From positions 20,110,944-20,174,943 of the forward strand of contig OX459098.1 of the NCBI GenBank assembly GCA_949775045.1: DNA of 64,000 bases, read 5' to 3'. This DNA is from Metridium senile (taxonomy: Eukaryota; Cnidaria; Anthozoa; Actiniaria; Metridiidae). This document shows positions 18,367 through 30,867 of the stretch, in pieces; the stretch's first letter is position 1; every line of letters begins with the position of its first letter. The notes under the pieces were generated by a model, which was given only the letters and a program-made list of their open reading frames with translations, was not told the origin of the DNA and made no database searches. A program made the position numbers and the translations under genes.

Positions 18367-20135
18367 GTCCGAAACATCACCAAGTACTCCCTCTATATCA
18401 TAGTAACATTTCAAGTTTTGTGCTTCTCCGTTAATTTTTAATGCAATATTTATTTGTTAAAATGAAGAATAAGATTTTCTTTGCAAATGACGATAACAAT
18501 ATTACTATGTGGGTGTTTTAAGTTTTATCTATACCAGCACCGTGTCTTATTTATAGGTAATGCCTTTCAGATGCCGATAATTTTCTACATCAATGGAGTA
18601 TCATTTTTATCTACCTTTGCAATTATTTCCATTCGGGCAGTACTCCTTCACACTAGTGTAAACCATTAATATTTGATAGGATTTCAAGACCACTGGTAAA
18701 TCAATCTCAAATCAAAGTCAAACCTCAATAAGTTAACCACTGTTAAATCAATCTCAAATTAAAGTCAAACCTCAACTGATATAATTATTTTTTCACCGGC
18801 ACAATCCTGAAAACCATCTATTAGGATAAAACAACTGTTATTTTGTTCAATTAGTTTTGCTAGTAGTTGTGGTTTTGAGTACTAGATCATATTAAACAAA
18901 TTTTCCACTAATAAAAATATATCAAAATGTACATTCATTTTAAAAGCTTCAATTCAATACAATTTTAATTTTAAAGTAATTTTCTTTTGAGTTGCTTTCT
19001 CTTTTTTGTTGAATGAAAAAGTTCAGAAAAATTATCCATCTGAATCACCGAAAGTTAGAATTATCGAAAGTTATCGAACGTGGATTGAAATGAGAAAAAA
19101 ACAAGATAATCAACACACAGCCTTTTCGCTTTTAGTGTTTGATGAATTGAATTGAAAAAAGTAAAAGAAAATTGTCATATCTATAGTTTGACACTTTAAA
19201 AAGTGCAATCAAACTTACCATGTTTTTTATGCATGTACCCTACAAATAGTCCGAAACATCACCAAGTACTCCCTCTTTATATCATAGTTACATTTCAAGT
19301 TCTATGGTTTTCGTTAATTTTTAATGCTATCTGTACGTGTTAAAAACAAAAAACAAACATTACATTTATAGTTGCCAATGACAATAACAATATTGCTGGG
19401 TGTTTTTAAGTAAACATTTGGCGTAATAAATTTTATCCACACCAGCACCGTGTCTTATTTATACGTAATACCTTTGAGTTACCGATAATTTTGTACATAA
19501 ATGGAGTTTCATTTTTATCTACCTTTGCAATTATTTCCATTCTCGCAGTACTCCTTTACAATAGTGTAACCCATTAATATTTGATAGGATTTCAAGAACC
19601 ACTGTTAAATCAATCTCAAATCAAAGTCAAACCTCAATAGAATTATTTCACTTTGAAAATCCTGAAAACTATCTAAACAACTGTAGTTTAATTAGTTTTG
19701 CTGGTAGTTATAGTTTTGAGTACTGGATATTAAACAAACATTTCCGATACAAATACAACAGAATGGACGTTCATTTTAAAAACTTTCAATTCAATACAAC
19801 TTTATAATTTAATTTTAAATTGATCTTCTTTTAAGTTTGTTTCACTATTTGGTTGAATGAAAAAAATCAGAAAAGTTTTCCATCTGAATCACCGAAAGTT
19901 AGAATTATCGAAAGTTAATGAAAGTAGATTGAAATGAGGAAAACTAAGATAATCAGCACACAGCCTTTTCGCTTTTAGTGTTTGATGAATTGAATTGGAA
20001 AAAGTAAAAAAAAATCGTCATATCCTGATAGTTTGAGACTTTCGTGAAAAAGTGCAATAAAACTTACCATGATAATTTGTGTGTGTGTGTGTGTGTGTGA
20101 AGTGCATGTACAAGTAATGGATAGTCATATAAAGG
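18367..20135 (-). promoter_or_regulatory. Tandem promoter/first-exon blocks of gene 0
   Basis: A block beginning GTCCGAAACATCACCAAG (plus strand) occurs at 18,367 and again at 19,249, an offset of about 880. On the minus strand the 19.2-kb block has a TATA-like GATATAAAGAGG, then about 55 bases later ACATG|GTAAGTTT (ATG at 19,221-19,219). A third candidate has TTTATATGA near 20,126 and ATG|GTAAG with ATG at 20,070-20,068. ATG followed directly by the PAN exon (AAT GAC ATG ACT) is in frame. The nearest block has a TATA-like GATATAGAGG but has lost the donor. Inferred from sequence, not from transcripts. Confidence 0.55.
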
Positions 20136-20139
20136 ACCT

Positions 20140-21700
20140 GGAAGAGCGCACGGACGACAACTTTCCATAGAATAAACATTGATATACTAAAGTAAAATTC
20201 ACTAGAAGTAACTTAAGGTGAATTTACAGTTTACAGTTTATTCACTTTTTTAAGTTTTCCTTCAGTGGCTTCGCTGAATGGTTTCCTCAGAAACACCGAC
20301 GCAGTCTATTCCTTAGCTATTATTGAAGTCGAATTAAAATTTGTACAAAATATACGTACGGGGGAGGGGTGGGGGCAATTCAAAGATCATTCATTGTTTC
20401 GCAACACCTTGCGTTACTCAAACTAAAATAGTGTTTACGTTTTTGTAAACTGATAGATTAAATTTCTTTATTTTCACATTTTCCTATTATTGTCTCGGGA
20501 TAGCCCTGTGTAATATGAACATTTTTATACTGGTATAGAACACCAATCAAAACACAAAGCGGGCTTAGATATCATAGTTTTCTATACGTATAATATGCCT
20601 TGATTAGAACATTATCGGTTTGCTCATGACTAACTGAATTGCTTCACATCGAGTACACGCTAGAAGAGCGTCTAGTTCTTTTTCTTACTAGTTTTTGATA
20701 CTCATTTAAATATTCTAATCAAGGACAAGATAACATAAATATATAGAGTACAAACACTAAAAGTGTGCAATGCTTTGTACTATTTACCACTAAATAGTGT
20801 TGATTAAACAATAGAGAACAAAAGAATTTGCATAATTTAGCAGTATTTAGTGGTATTTATGGTAGTTCCGGATACTTGGATTCCTTCAATGAATTTTTTT
20901 ATAAATCCTGTCATTTATAGATCATTGTTAGACAAGTCAAAAAACGCGAAAAAAAATTGGGGTCACCGTATTGGTTATAGAGTTATAAGATATAGTAAAA
21001 GTAGGTATTTGCAATAATTTGCGGTGATTTGCTCAAAAGTACCTATTCAAAGCAGTCAAAAAAATGCGAACGTATTCTACAAGGAAAAGCATAAGATTAT
21101 ATCAAACGATAGATCTAAGGGCTATCTAGCATTTGCTGTCATAAAAATCATTGAATCATTTCAAAATATGGGTATAAGTGAACCATAGAAGCACAATTCT
21201 ACTCCAATTACGCACCCTATATGTGTATAGAGTTGTAGCATTTGTAAAATTTCAGAAAATTAAATCAATGAATATTTTATTTTTTATTCTAAATCGTAAG
21301 AGTAGTAAGTGCAGTCTTGAATAAAAAGAAAAAAATTGGGGGTCCCCGTACTAATAGGCGAGTTATAAGCGACCGACTGGGTTCTAGTACTTTAAACGTC
21401 TGCTTAAAACTTGTCATCTCCAGAAACCCTAAAACCTATTTTGTATTAGTTTTACGACTAAAGACGTCAAAATTATATTTTATATTTTCATTTTTACAAA
21501 GTTGTAGGCCTTGTCATGTAGTGAAACTCTGAGCATGTTTCGAAAAATGTCCCATTTTACCTCCAAAGTTGCATTTTAAAGTCAAAGGAACGTTATTTTT
21601 AAAGTCAGTACAAATATAGTCTCAGGCTAGTATTTAAATGAACAAAGAATCATCGGAAAAACACTGAAGCAGTTCTAGCTGGAAGTGAAACACAAATACA
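20140..21700. other. Intergenic spacer in unit 1
   Basis: I see no gene. A segment with inverted CCTTGATTAGAAC / CTAATCAAGG ends near 20,600-20,725 may be an old MITE. The rest is AT-rich and is copied almost exactly at about 26,390-27,960 and 32,640-34,210. The small open frames at the same place in every unit are simply carried by the duplication. Confidence 0.5.
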
Positions 21701-21719
21701 ACAATTTTGATCATTAGTT

Positions 21720-21725
21720 TTTATT
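21720..21725 (-). terminator. Poly(A) signal AATAAA of gene 1
   Basis: AATAAA on the minus strand, about 200 bases after the stop codon of gene 1. The same signal in the same context occurs after genes 2 (27,973-27,978), 3 (34,223-34,228), 4 (43,643-43,648) and 5 (50,540-50,545), which supports it. Confidence 0.65.
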
Positions 21726-21925
21726 TGTATGTGTTACCATGGTGATATCACAGGAATGCTATATCTATCTATCATCTCTATGACGTAATGTCTAGATATG
21801 TGCTACGTAAAAATAATACATTTCATCATATGGAATGTATGTATACGTATTTCAAAAGATTGTTTCATCATGCATGTGTTGCCATGGTAATGAATACCAT
21901 GACGTGTGCGCTGCCATGGTGATAT

Positions 21926-24193
21926 CTATGGGATAGCACATCCATACAGTTCCACCCTAATCGATACATGTCCATACCATGCTAAAGCTACGAATCTGAT
22001 AAACCTTGCTGCTACTGGAATTGACAGCTGGTGAGTCACAACTGTTGAGCGGTCCGTGTTTCCTTGGAATTCCTTGAAGAAAGAATTTTTTTGGTGAGAA
22101 TAGCAATGGTGAAAAGTTTGTAATGATCACAATAACGTTTTTATAATATAAGTTTTTAAATGCACCCTGAAAATCACCGTTATCATCATTAACATCATCA
22201 CCATCATAACTCATCATTAACATAATCATCACCAACAATCCTCATCATCATCATACATTTTTAAATGCTTTTTGACTTGCATCATCATAATCATCACCAT
22301 CATTATTTTCATCATCATCAATGTCCTCATCATTATCATTATCATCACCACCATCATTCTCATCATCGTCATCATGATTATCGTTGTTATAATCATTATC
22401 ATATGTGTACCTTCACATTGCTTCCATACTTATATGTCTCCCAGTTGACGCCATCTTGGCTGTACTTGAGGTAGTACTTGGTCACCCATTGACTATATGA
22501 GTATCGACCCTGTGTAGCAACTTTACTGATGATGTGCATCTTGGCAAGATCAATCTGTAGGTATTCACCTACGGTAGCTGTTTTAGCTGCCCAGCTGCCA
22601 TGGCCACCATGAGTCGAGTGTAGACGACCACGATCAGGACCAAATCCCGCGCTATAAAAAGAGGAAGCTGTGATTTGAGAATCCTTAATGCGTCCATCTT
22701 GCATTCCCAACGGTGAACCACTTGCACAGTCTGAAAAAAAAAAAACGTTTTAAGCTTATCATGGCTTAGAACATTTACTCCCTTTGTCCTAGTGTTAGGG
22801 GTGATAGGGGGTCGTTTATGGAAATGACGCTTATAAACATGTTAAAGCCATGTTAAGGTACGACTGTGCGATGTTCTTGTCAGCTATGATTAGTAATACA
22901 GCCAAGTAAAAATGACCCTTACAAGTACGCGGAGTCAACTCCAGTAGGCTTTCTGCTTCACGAGTTGTAAAGGTTTTCTGAAATGGTGTATTTGTCCCGG
23001 GGGGGGGGGGGGGGGTACTTGGCCCGGTTTCTGACGGGGACCTGACCCTATTTAAGACAGCAGAATCCTAAAAATACGTATCCTATTTAAGACAATTTGG
23101 TAAAAGTAGACCTATTCTTGTTCGACCTATTACCAAGATTGTCATGTTGGAATCTATTCAAGAACTTTGAACATTCTAACAACACTAGTATTATTATACG
23201 TTCGATTTATATTTAAAGACGATTTGATTCTTTGATTCAGTATTGTGTAAATGTAACCAGTAACATTTAGGGACCGGAATGTAGATCACAAATCGTAGGT
23301 CGCCTCTGATAGGTTAATAATTATGACGTCATTGTATCTATATAAGCTAGAGACACGTGTGTGCTTGTTTATTACAGGGCGCACAAATGTTCGAACCTCT
23401 CTTTTTCTCTATCTACAGACTCTACATCTCTCTAAAGTACTATCAAATATTGTAAACATACGATTAATCTACGAAATAAAAGGAGCGTTCGCACATGTGC
23501 ATTATTAACATCTACAGACCCTATTTAAGACAAATTAGACTAAATTGTATACCCTATTCAAGACGCCAAGACAAAAAACCCAGACATGTCCAATATACTC
23601 AATCTGATACCGACGGTAAAATAAGATTTACCGTCGGTATCAGATGGAGAACTCATTAAATATGCGGGGTTTTTTTCGATTAGATATAGGGGGGGGGGGG
23701 GCGAGGGGGTATTTGTTCAATGAGCGATTTACTAAACACAACCCGTAATGATTATAACAATAATCTTTTTGACACTACTGATTTAATTTATTCACTAACC
23801 TTGACACCGATAATCAATTCCATTTCCTTCCATCAAGCAAATCTCTGGATGACTACAATACTTGTTGCTACAGGTAACCATCGGATGAAGGCTGTACAAC
23901 ATGTAGCTTCCAGTCGAGTCTGCAACAAGCCCTTCAGGGTAGGAGAGGTGATTACCTCTGTTGATCTGACACAGGCCTGTCTTGCTGTACCAGTTGATGC
24001 TGTGACACGACGAGGTACCTGCACATTTGTCGAGGCAGCTGTCTGACGAACAGGTGCCCTTGTAGGACTGGATCACGTGATCAACGAGCACGTGACCTAG
24101 CACTTGATATGGCGTGTCGCTACAAGTATCGGCGTATGAATGTTTCCATAGGAACAATTTGAATACAAATAGAAAGTAGATAGTCATGTCATT
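21926..24193 (-). CDS. Secreted PAN/apple - EGF-like - F5/8C (discoidin) protein, gene 1
   Basis: Coding exons 24193-23800 (phase 0 to 1), 22730-22411 and 22072-21926, all with AG/GT borders. With an upstream ATG|GTAAG exon (best candidate ATG 25,472-25,470) the protein is 287 aa; otherwise the first internal Met is at 24,187. A hydrophobic signal segment (MTIYFLFVFKLFLWKHSYA) is followed by a Cys-rich PAN/apple region (about 25-110) and an EGF-like stretch (CSNKYCSHPEIC ... YRCQGDC, about 108-137, last Cys missing). The F5/8C domain starts with LGMQDGRIKDSQITASS, continues through WVTKYYLKYSQDG, and ends RVELYGC. F5/8C domains bind carbohydrate or phospholipid at cell surfaces; the specific ligand here is unknown. 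The predicted protein from these exons is identical to that of gene 2. Confidence 0.85.
23145..23510. mobile_element. Putative solo LTR in the gene 1 intron
   Basis: The 366-bp segment begins TGTTGGAATC and ends ATTAACA (TG...CA borders). It contains a TATA-like CTATATAAGC and an AATAAA, and is absent from the otherwise similar intron of gene 3. An identical copy is in gene 2 at 29,396-29,761. I could not find a clean target duplication, so the exact borders and the class (Copia-like start) are tentative. Confidence 0.4.
23604..23643. repeat. Perfect 17-bp hairpin in the PAN-discoidin intron
   Basis: The arms CTGATACCGACGGTAAA and TTTACCGTCGGTATCAG are separated by six bases. The same hairpin is at 29,855-29,894 and 36,012-36,051 in genes 2 and 3, just before a short G-rich run, but I do not see it in genes 4 or 5. 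It could be the end of a DNA element or an RNA structure. Confidence 0.8.
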
Positions 24194-24617
24194 CTGAAAT
24201 TAATAATGAACATTAAATTAAGCATTGGCGACAGACATCGAAATGCATGTGGACACATTATTATTCATTGAAGTATTGGGAACCCGTGAAGGATGCGACT
24301 GGCTTGCTTACAACTATGCTGTTTCTCAGTTAATTTTAGCATTCTCATTGATTGCAGGTCGGAAAGAATTATTAAATAGTATTACAAACAATTTTATTAT
24401 ATAAAAAGCCTTCGTCGATGCATGTACACTGCAGAAGCAGATTCTTTTTCACAAACAAACTACAAATAAACTGTGGAAAAAAGTGTAAGACATCCTGGGA
24501 GTGGATAAACAACAGGATGGAAAAAATGAACATTGAGAGTTTATTGGAGCAGCGACTCTAATAACTCGCCCTAGGACGTTATCGCGCAAATAGGCAAAAC
24601 ATGATGATGATGAAATA

Positions 24618-26390
24618 GTCCGAAACATCACCAAGTACTCCCTCTATATCATAGTAACATTTCAAGTTTTGTGCTTCTCCGTTAATTTTTAATGCAATAT
24701 TTATTTGTTAAAATGAAGAATAAGATTTTCTTTGCAAATGACGATAACAATATTACTATGTGGGTGTTTTAAGTTTTATCTATACCAGCACCGTGTCTTA
24801 TTTATAGGTAATGCCTTTCAGATGCCGATAATTTTCTACATCAATGGAGTATCATTTTTATCTACCTTTGCAATTATTTCCATTCGGGCAGTACTCCTTT
24901 ACAATAGTGTAAACCATTAATATTTGATAGGATTTCAAGACCACTGGTAAATCAATCTCAAATCAAAGTCAAACCTCAATAAGTTAACCACTGTTAAATC
25001 AATCTCAAATTAAAGTCAAACCTCAACTGATATAATTATTTTTTCACCGGCACAATCCTGAAAACCATCTATTAGGATAAAACAACTGTTATTTTGTTCA
25101 ATTAGTTTTGCTAGTAGTTGTGGTTTTGAGTACTAGATCATATTAAACAAATTTTCCACTAATAAAAATATATCAAAATGTACATTCATTTTAAAAGCTT
25201 CAATTCAATACAATTTTAATTTTAAAGTAATTTTCTTTTGAGTTGCTTTCTCTTTTTTGTTGAATGAAAAAGTTCAGAAAAATTATCCATCTGAATCACC
25301 GAAAGTTAGAATTATCGAAAGTTATCGAACGTGGATTGAAATGAGAAAAAAACAAGATAATCAACACACAGCCTTTTCGCTTTTAGTGTTTGATGAATTG
25401 AATTGAAAAAAGTAAAAGAAAATTGTCATATCTATAGTTTGACACTTTAAAAAGTGCAATCAAACTTACCATGTTTTTTATGCATGTACCCTACAGATAG
25501 TCCGAAACATTACCAAATACTCCCTCTTTATATCATAGTTACATTTCAAGTTCTATGGTTTTCGTTAATTTTTAATGCTATCTGTACGTGTTAAAAACAA
25601 AAAACAAACATTACATTTTTAGTTGCCAATGACAATAACAATATTGCTGGGTGTTTTTAAGTAAACATTTGGCGTAATAAATTTTATCCACACCAGCACC
25701 GTGTCTTATTTATACGTAATACCTTTGAGTTACCGATAATTTTGTACATAAATGGAGTTTCATTTTTATCTACCTTTGCAATTATTTCCATTCTCGCAGT
25801 ACTCCTTTACAATAGTGTAACCCATTAATATTTGATAGGATTTCAAGAACCACTGTTAAATCAATCTCAAATCAAAGTCAAACCTCAATTGAATTATTTC
25901 ACTTTGAAAATCCTGAAAACTATCTAAACAACTGTAGTTTAATTAGTTTTGCTGGTAGTTATAGTTTTGAGTACTGGATATTAAACAAACATTTCCGATA
26001 CAAATACAACAGAATGGACGTTCATTTTAAAAACTTTCAATTCAATACAACTTTATAATTTAATTTTAAATTGATCTTCCTTTAAGTTTGTTTCACTATT
26101 TGGTTGAATGAAAAAATTCAGAAAAGTTTTCCATCTGAATCACCGAAAGTTAGAATTATCGAAAGTTAATGAAAGTAGATTGAAATGAGGAAAACTAAGA
26201 TAATCAGCACACAGCCTTTTCGCTTTTAGTGTTTGATGAATTGAATTGGAAAAAGTAAAAAAAAATTGTCATATCCTGATTGTTTGAGACTTTCGTGAAA
26301 AAGTGCAATAAAACTTACCATGATAATTTGTGTGTGTGTGTGTGTGTGTGTGAAGTGCATGTACAAGTAATGGATAGTCATATAAAGGAC
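24618..26390 (-). promoter_or_regulatory. Tandem promoter/first-exon blocks of gene 1
   Basis: Same arrangement as upstream of gene 0, offset by 6,251. ATG|GTAAG candidates have the ATG at 25,472-25,470 and 26,321-26,319, each preceded on the minus strand by a TATA-like box (GATATAAAGAGG; TTTATATGA). The distal block contains an (AC)n tract between the TATA box and the ATG. Confidence 0.55.
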
Positions 26391-27960
26391 CTGGAAGAGC
26401 GCACGGACGACAACTTTCCATAGAATAAACATTGATATACTAAAGTAAAATTCACTAGAAGTAACTTAAGGTGAATTTACAGTTTACAGTTTATTCACTT
26501 TTTTAAGTTTTCCTTCAGTGGCTTCGCTGAATGGTTTCCTCAGAAACACCGACGCAGTCTATTCCTTAGCTATTATTGAAGTCGAATTAAAATTTGTACA
26601 AAATATACGTACGGGGGAGGGGTGGGGGCAATTCAAAGATCATTCATTGTTTCGCAACACCTTGCGTTACTCAAACTAAAATAGTGTTTACGTTTTTGTA
26701 AACTGATTGATTAAATTTCTTTATTTTCACATTTTCCTATTATTGTCTCGGGATAGCCCTGTGTAATATGAACATTTTTATACTGGTATAGAACACCAAC
26801 CAAAACACAAAGCGGGCTTAGATATCATAGTTTTCTATACGTATAATATGCCTTGATTAGAACATTATCGGTTTGCTCATGACTAACTGAATTGCTTCAC
26901 ATCGAGTACACGCTAGAAGAGCGTCTAGTTCTTTTTCTTACTAGTTTTTGATACTCATTTAAATATTCTAATCAAGGACAAGATAACATAAATATATAGA
27001 GTACAAACACTAAAAGTGTGCAATGCTTTGTACTATTTACCACTAAATAGTGTTGATTAAACAATAGAGAACAAAAGAATTTGCATAATTTAGCAGTATT
27101 TAGTGGTATTTATGGTAGTTCCGGATACTTGGATTCCTTCAATGAATTTTTTTATAAATCCTGTCATTTATAGATCATTGTTAGACAAGTCAAAAAACGC
27201 GAAAAAAAATTGGGGTCACCGTATTGGTTATAGAGTTATAAGATATAGTAAAAGTAGGTATTTGCAATAATTTGCGGTGATTTGCTCAAAAGTACCTATT
27301 CAAAGCAGTCAAAAAAATGCGAACGTATTCTACAAGGAAAAGCATAAGATTATATCAAACGATAGATCTAAGGGCTATCTAGCATTTGCTGTCATAAAAA
27401 TCATTGAATCATTTCAAAATATGGGTATAAGTGAACCATAGAAGCACAATTCTACTCCAATTACGCACCCTATATGTGTATAGAGTTGTAGCATTTGTAA
27501 AATTTCAGAAAATTAAATCAATGAATATTTTATTTTTTATTCTAAATCGTAAGAGTAGTAAGTGCAGTCTTGAATAAAAAGAAAAAAATTGGGGGTCCCC
27601 GTACTAATAGGCGAGTTATAAGCGACCGACTGGGTTCTAGTACTTTAAACGTCTGCTTAAAACTTGTCATCTCCAGAAACCCTAAAACCTATTTTGTATT
27701 AGTTTTACGACTAAAGACGTCAAAATTATATTTTATATTTTCATTTTTACAAAGTTGTAGGCCTTGTCATGTAGTGAAACTCTGAGCATGTTTCGAAAAA
27801 TGTCCCATTTTACCTCCAAAGTTGCATTTTAAAGTCAAAGGAACGTTATTTTTAAAGTCAGTACAAATATAGTCTCAGGCTAGTATTTAAATGAACAAAG
27901 AATCATCGGAAAAACACTGAAGCAGTTCTAGCTGGAAGTGAAACACAAATACAACAATTT
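26390..27960. other. Intergenic spacer in unit 2
   Basis: Near-exact copy of 20,140-21,700. No gene is seen. Confidence 0.5.
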
Positions 27961-28178
27961 TGATCATTAGTTTTTATTTGTATGTGTTACCATGGTGATA
28001 TCACAGGAATGCTATATCTATCTATCATCTCTATGACGTAATGTCTAGATATGTGCTACGTAAAAATAATACATTTCATCATATGGAATGTATGTATACG
28101 TATTTCAAAAGATTGTTTCATCATGCATGTGTTGCCATGGTAATGAATACCATGACGTGTGCGCTGCCATGGTGATAT

Positions 28179-30443
28179 CTATGGGATAGCACATCCATAC
28201 AGTTCCACCCTAATCGATACATGTCCATACCATGCTAAAGCTACGAATCTGATAAACCTTGCTGCTACTGGAATTGACAGCTGGTGAGTCACAACTGTTG
28301 AGCGGTCCGTGTTTCCTTGGAATTCCTTGAAGAAAGAATTTTTTTGGTGAGAATAGCAATGGTGAAAAGTTTGTAATGATCACAATAACGTTTTTATAAT
28401 ATAAGTTTTTAAATGCACCCTGAAAATCACCGTTATCATCATTAACATCATCACCATCATAACTCATCATTAACATAATCATCACCAACAATCCTCATCA
28501 TCATCATACATTTTTAAATGCTTTTTGACTTGCATCATCATAATCATCACCATCATTATTTTCATCATCATCAATGTCCTCATCATTATCATTATCATCA
28601 CCACCATCATTCTCATCATCGTCATCATGATTATCGTTGTTATAATCATTATCATATGTGTACCTTCACATTGCTTCCATACTTATATGTCTCCCAGTTG
28701 ACGCCATCTTGGCTGTACTTGAGGTAGTACTTGGTCACCCATTGACTATATGAGTATCGACCCTGTGTAGCAACTTTACTGATGATGTGCATCTTGGCAA
28801 GATCAATCTGTAGGTATTCACCTACGGTAGCTGTTTTAGCTGCCCAGCTGCCATGGCCACCATGAGTCGAGTGTAGACGACCACGATCAGGACCAAATCC
28901 CGCGCTATAAAAAGAGGAAGCTGTGATTTGAGAATCCTTAATGCGTCCATCTTGCATTCCCAACGGTGAACCACTTGCACAGTCTGAAAAAAAAAAAACG
29001 TTTTAAGCTTATCATGGCTTAGAACATTTACTCCCTTTGTCCTAGTGTTAGGGGTGATAGGGGGTCGTTTATGGAAATGACGCTTATAAACATGTTAAAG
29101 CCATGTTAAGGTACGACTGTGCGATGTTCTTGTCAGCTATGATTAGTAATACAGCCAAGTAAAAATGACCCTTACAAGTACGCGGAGTCAACTCCAGTAG
29201 GCTTTCTGCTTCACGAGTTGTAAAGGTTTTCTGAAATGGTGTATTTGTCCCGGGGGGGGGGGGGGGTACTTGGCCCGGTTTCTGACGGGGACCTGACCCT
29301 ATTTAAGACAGCAGAATCCTAAAAATACGTATCCTATTTAAGACAATTTGGTAAAAGTAGACCTATTCTTGTTCGACCTATTACCAAGATTGTCATGTTG
29401 GAATCTATTCAAGAACTTTGAACATTCTAACAACACTAGTATTATTATACGTTCGATTTATATTTAAAGACGATTTGATTCTTTGATTCAGTATTGTGTA
29501 AATGTAACCAGTAACATTTAGGGACCGGAATGTAGATCACAAATCGTAGGTCGCCTCTGATAGGTTAATAATTATGACGTCATTGTATCTATATAAGCTA
29601 GAGACACGTGTGTGCTTGTTTATTACAGGGCGCACAAATGTTCGAACCTCTCTTTTTCTCTATCTACAGACTCTACATCTCTCTAAAGTACTATCAAATA
29701 TTGTAAACATACGATTAATCTACGAAATAAAAGGAGCGTTCGCACATGTGCATTATTAACATCTACAGACCCTATTTAAGACAAATTAGACTAAATTGTA
29801 TACCCTATTCAAGACGCCAAGACAAAAAACCCAGACATGTCCAATATACTCAATCTGATACCGACGGTAAAATAAGATTTACCGTCGGTATCAGATGGAG
29901 AACTCATTAAATATGCGGGGTTTTTTTCGATTAGATATAGGGGGGGGGGGGCGAGGGGGTATTTGTTCAATGAGCGATTTACTAAACACAACCCGTAATG
30001 ATTATAACAATAATCTTTTTGACACTACTGATTTAATTTATTCACTAACCTTGACACCGATAATCAATTCCATTTCCTTCCATCAAGCAAATCTCTGGAT
30101 GACTACAATACTTGTTGCTACAGGTAACCATCGGATGAAGGCTGTACAACATGTAGCTTCCAGTCGAGTCTGCAACAAGCCCTTCAGGGTAGGAGAGGTG
30201 ATTACCTCTGTTGATCTGACACAGGCCTGTCTTGCTGTACCAGTTGATGCTGTGACACGACGAGGTACCTGCACATTTGTCGAGGCAGCTGTCTGACGAA
30301 CAGGTGCCCTTGTAGGACTGGATCACGTGATCAACGAGCACGTGACCTAGCACTTGATATGGCGTGTCGCTACAAGTATCGGCGTATGAATGTTTCCATA
30401 GGAACAATTTGAATACAAATAGAAAGTAGATAGTCATGTCATT
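28179..30443 (-). CDS. Secreted PAN/apple - EGF-like - F5/8C protein, gene 2
   Basis: Coding exons 30443-30050, 28983-28664 and 28325-28179. The predicted exon translations match gene 1 residue for residue, so the pair would yield the same secreted 287-aa protein when joined to an upstream ATG exon (candidates with ATG at 31,722-31,720 and 32,571-32,569). Domains are as in gene 1: signal segment, PAN/apple, EGF-like piece, F5/8C ending VELYGC. The introns also match, including the LTR-like segment and the hairpin. Identity this complete means either a very recent duplication, ongoing gene conversion, or an assembly duplication of one locus. Confidence 0.85.
29396..29761. mobile_element. Putative solo LTR in the gene 2 intron
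   Basis: Copy of 23,145-23,510, duplicated together with the host unit rather than inserted separately, because its flanks are also identical. Confidence 0.4.
29855..29894. repeat. Perfect 17-bp hairpin (gene 2 intron)
   Basis: Second copy of the CTGATACCGACGGTAAA hairpin, in the intron between the PAN and discoidin exons of gene 2. Confidence 0.8.
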
Positions 30444-30867
30444 CTGAAATTAATAATGAACATTAAATTAAGCATTGGCGACAGACATCGAAATGCATGT
30501 GGACACATTATTATTCATTGAAGTATTGGGAACCCGTGAAGGATGCGACTGGCTTGCTTACAACTATGCTGTTTCTCAGTTAATTTTAGCATTCTCATTG
30601 ATTGCAGGTCGGAAAGAATTATTAAATAGTATTACAAACAATTTTATTATATAAAAAGCCTTCGTCGATGCATGTACACTGCAGAAGCAGATTCTTTTTC
30701 ACAAACAAACTACAAATAAACTGTGGAAAAAAGTGTAAGACATCCTGGGAGTGGATAAACAACAGGATGGAAAAAATGAACATTGAGAGTTTATTGGAGC
30801 AGCGACTCTAATAACTCGCCCTAGGACGTTATCGCGCAAATAGGCAAAACATGATGATGATGAAATA

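Noticed and set aside
18198..18383. 61-codon frame (MVMFRTISSSS...) repeated in every discoidin unit and on the plus strand at 41,502
   Set aside because: It overlaps the proximal promoter block. The three minus-strand copies are identical only because the DNA was recently duplicated, and the plus copy differs with many substitutions and a different end, so there is no sign of protein constraint.
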